A DNA stretch of 64,000 nt from NCBI RefSeq assembly GCF_016865425.1, contig NZ_AP023355.1:7128198-7192197 (forward strand), read 5' to 3'. Below are positions 44,904 to 56,740 of this stretch, piece by piece. Made by a program: the position numbers and the translations under genes. Source of the DNA: Actinocatenispora thailandica. Its GTDB lineage: Bacteria > Actinomycetota > Actinomycetes > Mycobacteriales > Micromonosporaceae. Numbering within the stretch: position 1 is the first letter of the stretch; each line of letters opens with the position of its first letter. The notes beneath the pieces are model-generated. The model was given only the letters and a program-made list of their open reading frames with translations. It had not been told where the DNA came from and made no database searches.

Positions 44904-46121
44904 ATGGGAAGCACCGAGGTCGACGTCGACCCACCGCGCCGGCGGCCGGAGCGAGCCGGTTCGGCCGGCGACGACCGGCTCAGCCTGGACGACCCGTTCA
45001 CGGTGCCCACCGACTACTGGCACCCGCTGCCGGACGGCCGGATCCAGTGCGACGTGTGCCCGCGCGCCTGCAAGCTGCACGAGGGGCAGCGCGGGCTGTG
45101 CTTCGTCCGCGGCCGGGTCGACGACCAGGTCGTGCTCGCGTCGTACGGGCGGTCCTCGGGGTTCTGCGTCGACCCGATCGAGAAGAAGCCGCTGAACCAC
45201 TTCCTGCCGGGCACGCCGGTGCTGTCGTTCGGCACCGCGGGCTGCAACCTGGCCTGCCGGTTCTGCCAGAACTGGGACATCTCCAAGTCGCGCGAGATCG
45301 ACACGCTGGCCTCGGCCGCCGGCCCGGAGGCGCTGGCCCGCGCCGCCGAACAGCTGGGCTGCCGCTCGATCGCCTTCACCTACAACGACCCGACGATCTT
45401 CCTGGAGTACGCGATGGACGTCGCGGACGCCTGCCGGGAGCGCGGGATCAAGGCGGTGGCGGTGAGCGCCGGCTACATCAACGAGGCGGCCTGCCGCGAT
45501 CTGTACTCGCACATGGACGCGGCGAACATCGACCTCAAGGCGTTCAGCGAGCAGTTCTACCGCAAGGTCACGTTCGGCAAGCTGGACAACGTGCTGGCCA
45601 CGCTCGACCACCTCCGGGAGACCGACGTCTGGTTCGAGGTGACGACGCTGCTGATCCCCGGGCAGAACGACTCGGACGACGAGATCGCGAAGCAGTGCGA
45701 CTGGTTCGCCGAGCATCTCGGCCCGGACGTGCCGCTGCACTTCACCGCGTTCCATCCGGACTTCAAGATGCGCGACATCCCGCGCACCCCGCCGGCGACG
45801 CTGCGCCGGGCCCGGCAGCTCGCCCGGGAGCGCGGCCTGCACCACGTCTACACCGGCAACGTGCACGACGCCGACGGCCAGACCACCTACTGCCCGTCCT
45901 GCGGGAAACCGGTGATCGTCCGGGACTGGTACGTGCTGGGCGAGTACCGCCTGACCGACGACGGCCACTGCGTCCACTGTGGAGCGTCCGTCGCCGGGGT
46001 GTTCGCCGGCCCGCCCGGCGAGTGGGGTTCCCGGCGGCAGCCGGTCCGGCTGGTGGAGCGCGGCGGCCGTGGCCCGCACGACCGGCGCACCTCCCCGGTC
46101 ACCGCGGACGGTGCCCGGTGA
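44904..46121 (+). CDS. amrS: AmmeMemoRadiSam system radical SAM enzyme (AmrS)
   Basis: 405 residues. A cysteine-rich N-terminal segment, CDVCPRACKLHEGQRGLC, resembles that of pyruvate-formate-lyase activating enzymes; the radical SAM cluster is C114-NLA-C118-RF-C121. FTYNDPTIFLEYAMDVA and TLLIPGQNDSDDEIAKQ are barrel motifs. The C-terminus has two CxxC pairs (YCPSCGKP, HCVHCGAS), a likely zinc or extra Fe-S site. The system (AMMECR1, MEMO1 and radical SAM proteins) occurs in all domains and its reaction is unknown. ATG at 44904 follows GGAGGTGG. The stop overlaps the amrB start. Confidence 0.93.
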   Translation: MGSTEVDVDPPRRRPERAGSAGDDRLSLDDPFTVPTDYWHPLPDGRIQCDVCPRACKLHEGQRGLCFVRGRVDDQVVLASYGRSSGFCVDPIEKKPLNHFLPGTPVLSFGTAGCNLACRFCQNWDISKSREIDTLASAAGPEALARAAEQLGCRSIAFTYNDPTIFLEYAMDVADACRERGIKAVAVSAGYINEAACRDLYSHMDAANIDLKAFSEQFYRKVTFGKLDNVLATLDHLRETDVWFEVTTLLIPGQNDSDDEIAKQCDWFAEHLGPDVPLHFTAFHPDFKMRDIPRTPPATLRRARQLARERGLHHVYTGNVHDADGQTTYCPSCGKPVIVRDWYVLGEYRLTDDGHCVHCGASVAGVFAGPPGEWGSRRQPVRLVERGGRGPHDRRTSPVTADGAR

Positions 46122-46909
46122 CGGTGCGCGAGCCGGCGGTGGCCGGGAAGTTCTATCCGAGCGATCCGGACACCCTGCGCACCCTGGTCGGCTCGCTGCT
46201 GGCCGACGTCGAGGTGCCGGTCGACGAGGCGCTCGCCCCGGCGTACGTGGTCCCGCACGCCGGTTACCGGTTCTCCGGCCCCACCGCCGCCCTGGTGTAC
46301 GCGCGGCTGGCGGCGCACGCCGAACGGATTGCCCGGGTGCTGCTGATCGGCCCGTCGCACTTCGTCCGCCTCGCCGGCTGCGCAGTCTCCACAGTAGACA
46401 GATGGGCGACCCCGCTGGGCGAGGTCCCACTGGACGCGATCGGGCGCAACACCCTGGTCGAGGCGGGTGCGGCCGAGGCGAACGACGAGCCGCACCAACC
46501 CGAGCACTCGCTGGAGGTACAGGTCCCGTTCCTGCAGGCGGTGCTCACGCCGGGCACCCCGATCCTGCCGGTGGCGGCCGGGCCGGCGAACGCGGACGCG
46601 GTGGCCGACCTGCTCGCCGTTGGTATCCGCCGTCCCGGCACCGTGCTGCTCTGCTCCACCGACCTGTCGCACTACCACCCGGACGCCGCGGCCCGCGCGC
46701 AGGACGCGGCCACCATCCGCGCCGTGCTGGAGCGTTCGCCGGACCGGATCGGGGTCCGGGACGCCTGCGGCGTGTTCGGGCTGCGCGGCCTCACCACCCT
46801 CGCCGCCCGCGCCGGCTGGACCCCGCGGCTGCTCGGCTACGCGACCTCCGCGGACACGATCGGACCGCCCGACCGCGTCGTCGGCTACGCCGCCTTCGCC
46901 CTGTCCTGA
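46118..46909 (+). CDS. amrB: AmmeMemoRadiSam system protein B (MEMO1 family)
   Basis: 263 residues, related to human MEMO1 and to class III dioxygenases. Typical motifs: REPAVAGKFYPSDPDTLR, YVVPHAGYRFSGPTAALVY (metal-binding His), VLLIGPSHFVRL (His), EPHQPEHSLEVQVPFLQ, and LLCSTDLSHYHPDA. The three conserved His plus Cys/Asp residues bind iron or copper in MEMO1. The GTG start overlaps the amrS stop (GTGA), so the two proteins are made together. The third usual partner, AmrA (AMMECR1), is not encoded next to them. Confidence 0.93.
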   Translation: MTVREPAVAGKFYPSDPDTLRTLVGSLLADVEVPVDEALAPAYVVPHAGYRFSGPTAALVYARLAAHAERIARVLLIGPSHFVRLAGCAVSTVDRWATPLGEVPLDAIGRNTLVEAGAAEANDEPHQPEHSLEVQVPFLQAVLTPGTPILPVAAGPANADAVADLLAVGIRRPGTVLLCSTDLSHYHPDAAARAQDAATIRAVLERSPDRIGVRDACGVFGLRGLTTLAARAGWTPRLLGYATSADTIGPPDRVVGYAAFALS

Positions 46910-47036
46910 GAGCTTCGGCGGCTCCGCGATCCCTGCCCGGTGGCACGTCGAACGGCGGCCGCTGCCCGGTGGCCCGCCGACCGACGTGCCAGGCTGATGG
47001 CCCGGCGCCCGGCGGCCCCGGGCCGACCCGCTCGGG

Positions 47037-47273
47037 TCAGCGGTAGTCGTCGGGATCCTCGGGGACCGCGTGGGACTGTTCCAGGGTGTCGTCCACCGGT
47101 GTCTCCAGGCCGATCTCCGGTGCCTGCTCGGCCTCGTCGGCCGGTTCGCTCGGCCGCTCCTCGTCCGGCGAGTCGACGTCCGGCGCCTCGATCCGCGCGG
47201 TGTCGGGTGTCTCGCCCGGGCGGTACTCGCTCGGATCGCGTTCCTGGTCCGGGGCCAGCTCCGGTTCGGTCAC
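47037..47273 (-). CDS. Small acidic protein, unknown
   Basis: 78 residues, strongly acidic and Pro-rich (about a third Asp/Glu), without hydrophobic core; probably disordered. The end TLEQSHAVPEDPDDYR looks conserved and resembles short actinomycete proteins of unknown function. GTG at 47273 follows GGAGGTGACAC. It is convergent with amrB. No function can be given. Confidence 0.65.
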   Translation of the reverse strand: MTEPELAPDQERDPSEYRPGETPDTARIEAPDVDSPDEERPSEPADEAEQAPEIGLETPVDDTLEQSHAVPEDPDDYR

Positions 47274-47693
47274 CGTGTCACCTCCGCAGATCGGATCGCC
47301 GGTGCCGTACCGCACCGGCTCGTGGGCGGCCGGCCGGGCCGCCGCCCCTGTCGCTGCGTGTGCGCCTCAACCGTAACCGGGTACCCGGCGGCTCGCAGGA
47401 GCTAACCCGAGGTACCGATGGGACGTCCGGACCCGGCCGGGCACGCCGGTACCGAAAGCCACCCCTGGCGGGCATGCCGGCCGACAGCGACCCGGCCACC
47501 GGCGGGCAGGCCGGTACCGAAAGTCACCCCGGCCCCGAATGTGCGGGATACTCGACGGCGCGGCACGGCCGGTGCAGGACCGGCGTGCCGGGGACAGCGG
47601 CGTCCGGCACGCACCATCTTCCGGTGTCGACCCCACGCCGGGGTCGCACCCGGGAGACTCGACCGAGAAGACGACTCAGCTCAAGGAGCGCTC
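47274..47693. other. 420-bp region before fba
   Basis: No gene seen. It contains a 21-bp direct repeat, core GCCGGTACCGAAAG, at 47445-47465 and 47510-47530 (one mismatch, 65-bp period) and must contain the fba promoter. The repeat may reflect a duplicated control site. Confidence 0.6.
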
Positions 47694-48719
<1,026 letters not shown>

Positions 48720-49039
48720 CGAGCGGTCCGGAAACGCCGGACACGGGTTGCGTAACGAGCGTCACACACCGACTCGCCAACACAACCGAATGTGTGGTAC
48801 GAACGGCACTCGGTCGGACCTAGGGTCTGTCTCGGCGCCGCCGCCTGCCGGCGAGGCGTGGGGACAGGCCCGGGTTTGCCCGGAGCCTCGCCGCAGCCGG
48901 CCGTCGGCGCGCCGACGGGCCGTTCGGGGCGCGGGCGTCGGGCGCGATCGGGCGTCGAGGCGGTCCACCCGGGCATGGTGATCTTTCGTGATACGGAATG
49001 GGGTCGCGTGGTCGTGAGCGAGACTGGCTTTCTGGAGGG
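48720..49039. other. 320-bp region between fba and the phosphatase-domain gene
   Basis: No gene seen. It contains an AT-richer stretch around 48750-48800 with ACACA-N6-TGTGT (48780-48795), a possible regulatory half-site pair, and a GC-rich part (48835-48960). The downstream gene's promoter should be here. Confidence 0.5.
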
Positions 49040-50149
49040 ATGAGCACCGTCCACCTCGTCCAGCACGGCGAGAAACAACGCAGGGGAGGCGACCCGGGAC
49101 TGACCGTCACCGGGCGCGCCCAGGCGCTGTGGACCGGGTCGTGCCTGCGAGGCAAGGGCATCACCCAGGTCTGGTCCAGCCCGCTGCGGCGCAGCCGGGA
49201 GACCGCGGAGATCATCGCCGCCGTGCTCGGCCTGCCGGTGCAGACCGACCCGCGGCTGCGGGAGCGGATGAGCTGGGACGGCAGCCAGCCGTTCGACGTC
49301 TTCCAGCGCGAGTGGGAACGCTCCACCGCCGATCGCGACTACCGGCCGCTGTGGGGCGACAGTTCCCGGGACGCCGGTGACCGCATCGCCGGGTTCCTCC
49401 GCGAGCACGCCGAGGACCGCGGGAACACGGTGGTCGTCTCGCACGGCGGCGTCACCGTCGACCTGGTTCGTACCCTGTTCGGCGACGAGCCGCTCGCCGG
49501 CCGACCCGAACTGCTCGCCCGCGGGGTGTCCCCCTGCTCGCTGACCACGGTGCGGTTCGACGGGGCCGCACCGGAACTCGAACGGTTCGCGGACGACCGG
49601 CACCTGTCCGCGCCGGAGGCGCCGACCGGCGCGTTCACCCACCAGGTCGGCGGGTACCGGCCGCGCTGGCTCTACACCGCCCGGGAGATCCTGGACGTGC
49701 ACGGCGAGCGGCTGTCCCGGCTCGCCGGCCGGCCGCTGGAACACACCTGGGTGCTGTGGGACCGCGACCTCGACGAGTGGTACAGCGAGGGGCCGGTGGT
49801 CTTCCAGTTCGCCGGCGAGCGGCTCACCGCCTGCCACCGGCGTACCGGCGAATGCTCGCTGAGCTGGGACGATCTCGATCCGACCGAGCCGGTCGACGCC
49901 GGGGACGAGAGCCTGCGGTTGTGCTGGCGGGCCGACGTGCTGCCACCGCTCGGCCCGGCCGTCGGGCATCCGCTGCGGCTGCTGGACCTGGTCGAGGACG
50001 GCGACCCGGACGGTCGGTGGCTGATCAGCGGGCTGGACTTCGGCTTCGACGACCCGCACGTGGTGCTCGCGAACGTCGACGGGCACAACGCCCTGCTCGG
50101 GGTGCCGGCCGCCGGCTCCGAACCGCGCCGCCGGATCCGCGTTTCCTGA
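49040..50149 (+). CDS. Histidine phosphatase domain fused to an uncharacterised C-terminal domain
   Basis: 369 residues. Residues 1 to about 185 are a histidine-phosphatase (phosphoglycerate-mutase-like) domain: HLVQHGEKQRRGGDPGLT with the catalytic His9, SSPLRRSRETAEIIA, and VVVSHGGVTVDLVR. The usual Arg of the RHG motif is Gln here, an unusual change in the phosphate pocket. Residues about 200-369 form an Asp/Trp-rich domain (HTWVLWDRDLDEWYSEGPVV, SGLDFGFDDPHVVLANVDG) that I do not recognise. ATG at 49040 directly follows GGAGGG; the short spacing is odd but no better start exists. Substrate unknown. Confidence 0.82.
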   Translation: MSTVHLVQHGEKQRRGGDPGLTVTGRAQALWTGSCLRGKGITQVWSSPLRRSRETAEIIAAVLGLPVQTDPRLRERMSWDGSQPFDVFQREWERSTADRDYRPLWGDSSRDAGDRIAGFLREHAEDRGNTVVVSHGGVTVDLVRTLFGDEPLAGRPELLARGVSPCSLTTVRFDGAAPELERFADDRHLSAPEAPTGAFTHQVGGYRPRWLYTAREILDVHGERLSRLAGRPLEHTWVLWDRDLDEWYSEGPVVFQFAGERLTACHRRTGECSLSWDDLDPTEPVDAGDESLRLCWRADVLPPLGPAVGHPLRLLDLVEDGDPDGRWLISGLDFGFDDPHVVLANVDGHNALLGVPAAGSEPRRRIRVS

Positions 50150-50519
50150 TCCCGGCAAGCACCCCGGCAAGCCGGCCTCTCGGCAAGCCGAGCGCCTCGT
50201 CGAACGACGAGCCGAGCGCCGCGTCGAACCGGGCGCTCCGACGAGCCGAGCGCCGCATCGAGCCGAGCGCCCGGACAACGAGGACGGTGGCCCGCCGCTG
50301 CTGCGACGAGCCACCGTCGTACCGGGTCCTGGGGAGGCTCCGGACACCTGGTACGTCGGGTGTCCCCGGCCGCGCGTTACAGGCGGCGGGAACCTTCGCC
50401 GTCGGTACCGGCACGCTGCCGCGCGGTGGTCGCCGGCCGGCGGTGGTCCGGTGCCGGCAGATCGGGCCGGCCCGGCGGGTAGCGTTTGACTGCCCGGAGA
50501 TGTCGTTTCGATTGGCGGG
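50150..50519. other. 370-bp region with degenerate repeats
   Basis: No gene seen. 50155-50280 consists of degenerate copies of GAGCCGAGCGCCGCRTCGAA (for instance 50210-50230 and 50256-50275). The rest must carry the promoter of the DUF3151 gene, possibly GGTAGCGT near 50478. Confidence 0.55.
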
Positions 50520-50951
50520 ATGAGCGTGTCGCACCAGAACCTGATGCCCGAGCCGCCGGCGACCCTGCTGGCCGAGGAGCCCGAGCCGGCCGCCGAACTG
50601 GACGCGGCGGTGCGCGATGGCGGTGACGTCACCGCGGTCGCGGCGCACTTCCCGGCGTACAGCGCGGCCTGGGCCGAGCTGGCCGAGCGCGCCCTCGGGA
50701 ACGGCGAGGTCGTCGCGGCGTACGCGTACGCGCGCACCGGCTACCACCGCGGCCTCGACCAGCTGCGCCGCAACGGCTGGAAGGGGTTCGGCCCGGTGCC
50801 GTGGTCGCACCTGCCGAACCGCGGCTTCCTGCGCTGCCTGCACGCGCTCGGGCAGGCCGCCGACCAGATCGGCGAGTCCGACGAGGCGGCCCGCTGCGCC
50901 ACCTTCCTGCGCGACTGCGATCCCTCCGCCGCCGACGCCCTCGACGGCTGA
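50520..50951 (+). CDS. DUF3151 protein
   Basis: 143 residues, cytosolic and helical, of the DUF3151 family (M. tuberculosis Rv0360c). Recognisable stretches are YAYARTGYHRGLDQLRRNGW, FGPVPWSHLPNRGFLRCL and GESDEAARCATFLRDCDP; the repeated Ala-rich helices recall TPR-type folds. The function is unknown. In mycobacteria the homologue also lies close to fba and purA, which are its neighbours here. ATG at 50520 has only GGCGGG upstream. Confidence 0.9.
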   Translation: MSVSHQNLMPEPPATLLAEEPEPAAELDAAVRDGGDVTAVAAHFPAYSAAWAELAERALGNGEVVAAYAYARTGYHRGLDQLRRNGWKGFGPVPWSHLPNRGFLRCLHALGQAADQIGESDEAARCATFLRDCDPSAADALDG

Positions 50952-51153
50952 TCCGCTCGGCTCAGGACGACGCTGGCGGCGTTGTCGCGGGACTTGTGTG
51001 CAAACTACGCACACGGCGCCCCGCTCCGCCTTGCCAGCGTCGCCCTGAGCCGGCGGATTCAGCTGATCCGAGAGAAGACCCAACCCCGAAAACCCAACCG
51101 AACGGCAACCTCCTGGGCGCCGGGAAGGGGGCGCTTGGCGCAGGTACGGGGGG

Positions 51154-51468
51154 TCAGGCGGCGGCGCCGCGGCCGGCCACGGCGGTCCGGGTGTAGTGGC
51201 GCATTTCCTGGATGGCCGCGACGTACGGCTTGATCTCGGCGAAGAACGCCCGGAAGGCGGGGCTGCTGCGGAAGCCGGTGAGATGATCGGCGGCGGAGGT
51301 CCAGGTGATGCGCAGGACGTACGACTCGGGGTCGTCGTCGCAGCGGGTCAGTTCGTAGTCGACGCACTGCGGTGCGCTGGCGAGCGGCACCGCGGCGCGG
51401 GCGTACGCGGACTCGAACACCTCGGCGTCGCCGACCGGAATCCGATAGCGGGTGTACTCGATGATCAT
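51154..51468 (-). CDS. Antibiotic biosynthesis monooxygenase-fold protein
   Basis: 104 residues of the ABM dimeric alpha/beta-barrel family: MIIEYTRYRIPVGDAEVFES, CVDYELTRCDDDPESYVLR, HLTGFRSSPAFRAFFAEIKP. Such small proteins oxidise quinols or are stress enzymes without cofactor; some bind haem. ATG at 51468. It is divergent from an HxlR regulator with a 60-bp space holding an inverted repeat, which suggests HxlR control by quinone or electrophile stress, as for YodB/CatR targets in Bacillus. That is inference from layout. Confidence 0.88.
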   Translation of the reverse strand: MIIEYTRYRIPVGDAEVFESAYARAAVPLASAPQCVDYELTRCDDDPESYVLRITWTSAADHLTGFRSSPAFRAFFAEIKPYVAAIQEMRHYTRTAVAGRGAAA

Positions 51469-51505
51469 GAAACCAGCGAAGCATCGCGCCGGCGCGGCCG
51501 CAAGA

Positions 51506-51523
51506 ACGCACTTTTCGGTGCGT
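51506..51523. promoter_or_regulatory. Inverted repeat between ABM and HxlR genes
   Basis: ACGCAC-N6-GTGCGT, perfect arms, AT-rich centre (TTTTCG), 5 bases before the HxlR start and 37 bases before the ABM start. Likely operator for HxlR. Confidence 0.65.
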
Positions 51524-51528
51524 GCCCG

Positions 51529-51873
51529 GTGAGCGCCGCGCGCGGCTACCACTGCCCGGTCGAGCTGACCATGGACGTCCTCGGGCACAAGTGGACGGCG
51601 GTGATCCTGGCGCACCTGAAGGAGGGCGTGCACCGCTACGGCGAGCTGCGCCGCCGGATGCCCGACGTCAGCGAGAAGATGCTCACCCAGCGGCTGCGGG
51701 AGCTGGAGCGGGCCCGGCTCGTCGCCCGCACCGTGCACGACGGGGTGCCGGCGCCCGTCTCGTACCGGCTGACCGACGAGGGCGCCAGCCTCGCCCCCGT
51801 GCTGCAGTCGCTGTACGACTGGGGCACCGAACACGCCGCCCGGCACGCCATCCCGCTCGACCCGATCAACTGA
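51529..51873 (+). CDS. HxlR-family transcriptional regulator
   Basis: 114 residues. Winged helix with the family's conserved cysteine early (ARGYHCPVELTMDVLGHKWT, Cys at residue 9), then YGELRRRMPDVSEKMLTQRL and the wing SYRLTDEGASLAPVL. The Cys corresponds to the redox-sensing Cys6 of YodB-type repressors. GTG at 51529. Divergent from the ABM-fold protein, its probable target. Its stop is 2 bases from the stop of the convergent ATPase gene. Confidence 0.9.
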   Translation: MSAARGYHCPVELTMDVLGHKWTAVILAHLKEGVHRYGELRRRMPDVSEKMLTQRLRELERARLVARTVHDGVPAPVSYRLTDEGASLAPVLQSLYDWGTEHAARHAIPLDPIN

Positions 51874-51875
51874 GG

Positions 51876-53960
51876 TCAGAGACCTTCGGCCACCGCCGCG
51901 GCGATCTTCAGCCAGGCGTCCCGGCTGGACTGCGTCAGGCCCGCGTAGCGGATCGGCTCACCCGAGTCGAGCAGCTTCTCGTACGGCGCGAGCAACACCG
52001 CCCGGGTCCGCGCCGAGAAGTGCCGCTGCACCGCCGGCAGGTCGAGGTCCTTGCGGTGCGCCGGCATCGAGACCACGGTGACCGCGCGCCGGACCAGATC
52101 GTGCCGCCCGGTCTGCTCCAGGTGGTCCAGCGCCCGCGCGGCGGTCTCGGCCGAGTCGTTGCGCGCCGACATGCACACCACCAGCTGGTCGGTCGCGTCG
52201 ATCGCGGACTGCCAGTTCGCCGCGCGCACGTTGTTCCCGGTGTCGACGACGATCAGCTTGTAGAACCGGCTGACCACCTCGCGGATGTCGTGGAACGCCT
52301 GCGCCGTCAGCATCTCGCCGGCGGTCGCCGACTCGTCCGACGCCAGCACGTCGAACATCGCCTCGCCCTGGGACCGCACGTACTGGGAGAGGTCGCCGAC
52401 CCGGCCGGTCGGGCCGCGGAAGTGGGCCAGGTCGCGGAGCAGGTCACGCACCGTCCGGTTGTGGAAGTCCTGCGCGGCGCGCATCCCCAGGGTGCCCTGG
52501 GTCTCGTTGTTGTCCCAGGCCAGCACGTAGCCGCCGCGCTTCTGGCCGAACATCATCGCGACCATCAGCACCGCGACGGTCTTGCCGGCGCCACCCTTCG
52601 GGTTGATCACGGTGATCTGGCGCAGCCCGCCGAAGTTGCGCCGCACCATCTCCACCGCGTGCCGCTGCTCCTGCTCCTTGCGGCCCGGCCCGAGCTTCAT
52701 CAGCCCGAACGAACCGACCCGCATCGCCCGCCGGACGCCCTGGGTGGCGACCGGATCGCTGGGGCGGGCGGCCCGCCGCTGCGCGAAGTCGTCCGCGGTC
52801 GGTGCGTGGTCCGCGCCCGGCATCGGGTACTGCGGCTGCTGAGCGGCCTGCGGGGGCTGGCCGGTCGGGTACTGCTGGGCGGCGTCCCACTGCTGGCCGG
52901 CCGGTGGGCCCGCGCCCCACTGCTGCTGGGCGAAGCCGTCCGGCGGGAACGCGTCCGGGGCCGGCTGCGGTGCCGCCGGCCACTGCGGCCCACCCGGCTG
53001 CGCCGGGCCGGCCGGCGGGCCCGCGGCCTGGTTCGACACCCCACCCTGAGCCGGGCCGGCCGGTCCCGGCAGCGGGGTGCCCTGGCCCGGGGCGGCCATG
53101 CCGCCGGCCTGCGGCGACCCGGCCAGGCCCTCGGCGCCCGGCAGGGGTGCGCCCCCGCCCTCGGCGGCCGGGGGCAGGACGGGCTGCTGCGCCGCGCTCG
53201 GGCCGTACCCGTTGGGGCCCGGGGCCGGTGCCCCCGCGACGCCCTGGTCGGGGCTTCGACCCGCCGGCTCGCCCTGGTTCCGGGCCGAGCCGGGCTGCGA
53301 GTCCGGCAGCGGCGGCAGGGCCAGCTGGTCGAAGACGCCGTCCTGCGCGTGGTCGTACGGCAGGTCGGTGGAGGCGGCGGGCGGCGCGCCACCCGGCTGG
53401 CCGGTCCGGGCGTCGGGCTGCCCGGCGGGCGGCGAGGCGGCCGCCGGGCCGGTGAACTGCGGCCACCCGGCGCCCGCGCCGGCGAACGGGTCGACGTCCG
53501 GCGGCTCCGGCCAGCCGGTGTCGCCGCCGGCCGGCTGCTGCGACCAGTCGGCGGTGCTCGGCCGGCCGTCGGCGGGCTGGAACGCGGGCCAGTCGGTGCC
53601 GGCGCCGTGGGCCGGGGCCGGCTCGGAGAACGGTGACCACGGGTTGGTGTCGGCGACCGGCCAGCCCGCGTCGCCCGGCTCGCTGGCGGACCAGCCCTCG
53701 GTGTCCGGCGCCGGCGGCGGCCAGGGCGCGTCCGGCGGCGCATCCGGCCCGGCCGCCGGGCCGGCGGCGTCGGTCAGCTGCGCGGTCGGGGTCGGATCGT
53801 CGGCGACACCGCCGGACGGTACCGGTGGCCACGGCCCGGGTGCGCCGTCGTTCGGCGCACCGGATGCCGCGACGTCGTCCCGGCGTGGCGGGACGGTGGT
53901 CCGGGCACCGTCATCCGCGGGCGACGAGGTCGACTGCCGACCGGTGCGGGAATCCTCCAC
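51876..53960 (-). CDS. ParA/MinD-like ATPase with long disordered N-terminus (SCO5717-like)
   Basis: 694 residues. The first 410 are Pro/Gly/Gln/Ala-rich and low complexity (many PAGPAQ, QQWGAGPPAGQQ and GWP elements), probably disordered. Residues about 430-694 are a deviant Walker A ATPase: NPKGGAGKTVAVLM with the KGGAGKT loop at about 455-461, VLAWDNNETQGTLGMRA, and the Walker B-like LIVVDTGNNVRAAN. It resembles the Streptomyces SCO5717 growth-regulating ATPase and mycobacterial EspI-like proteins linked to type VII secretion; no ESX genes are in the window. GTG at 53960 follows GGGGGAA. Confidence 0.85.
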   Translation of the reverse strand: MEDSRTGRQSTSSPADDGARTTVPPRRDDVAASGAPNDGAPGPWPPVPSGGVADDPTPTAQLTDAAGPAAGPDAPPDAPWPPPAPDTEGWSASEPGDAGWPVADTNPWSPFSEPAPAHGAGTDWPAFQPADGRPSTADWSQQPAGGDTGWPEPPDVDPFAGAGAGWPQFTGPAAASPPAGQPDARTGQPGGAPPAASTDLPYDHAQDGVFDQLALPPLPDSQPGSARNQGEPAGRSPDQGVAGAPAPGPNGYGPSAAQQPVLPPAAEGGGAPLPGAEGLAGSPQAGGMAAPGQGTPLPGPAGPAQGGVSNQAAGPPAGPAQPGGPQWPAAPQPAPDAFPPDGFAQQQWGAGPPAGQQWDAAQQYPTGQPPQAAQQPQYPMPGADHAPTADDFAQRRAARPSDPVATQGVRRAMRVGSFGLMKLGPGRKEQEQRHAVEMVRRNFGGLRQITVINPKGGAGKTVAVLMVAMMFGQKRGGYVLAWDNNETQGTLGMRAAQDFHNRTVRDLLRDLAHFRGPTGRVGDLSQYVRSQGEAMFDVLASDESATAGEMLTAQAFHDIREVVSRFYKLIVVDTGNNVRAANWQSAIDATDQLVVCMSARNDSAETAARALDHLEQTGRHDLVRRAVTVVSMPAHRKDLDLPAVQRHFSARTRAVLLAPYEKLLDSGEPIRYAGLTQSSRDAWLKIAAAVAEGL

Positions 53961-54090
53961 CAGTTCCCCCTGTGACCTGTACGGTCCGCGACGGGTGGTC
54001 GCGGACGGTGAGCGCACTACTCGATATTGTCGGGCATTCGTCCGACCGATGCAGATGTAGCCGAGTCAGAGTGGTGCAGATCTAGCAGAT

Positions 54091-56641
<2,551 letters not shown>

Positions 56642-56728
56642 CGGGTCCGGCCGGGAACGCCGTGCCGACCCGCCCGCCGGGGTGGCCCGGTGGTGCGCCC
56701 GGCGCGCATCGGGCCGGCGGCGGGAACG

Positions 56729-56734
56729 TAGGCT
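56729..56734 (+). promoter_or_regulatory. -10 element TAGGCT of purD (leaderless start)
   Basis: TAGGCT ends six bases before the purD ATG; no ribosome site lies between. Confidence 0.6.
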
Positions 56735-56740
56735 GCCGGC

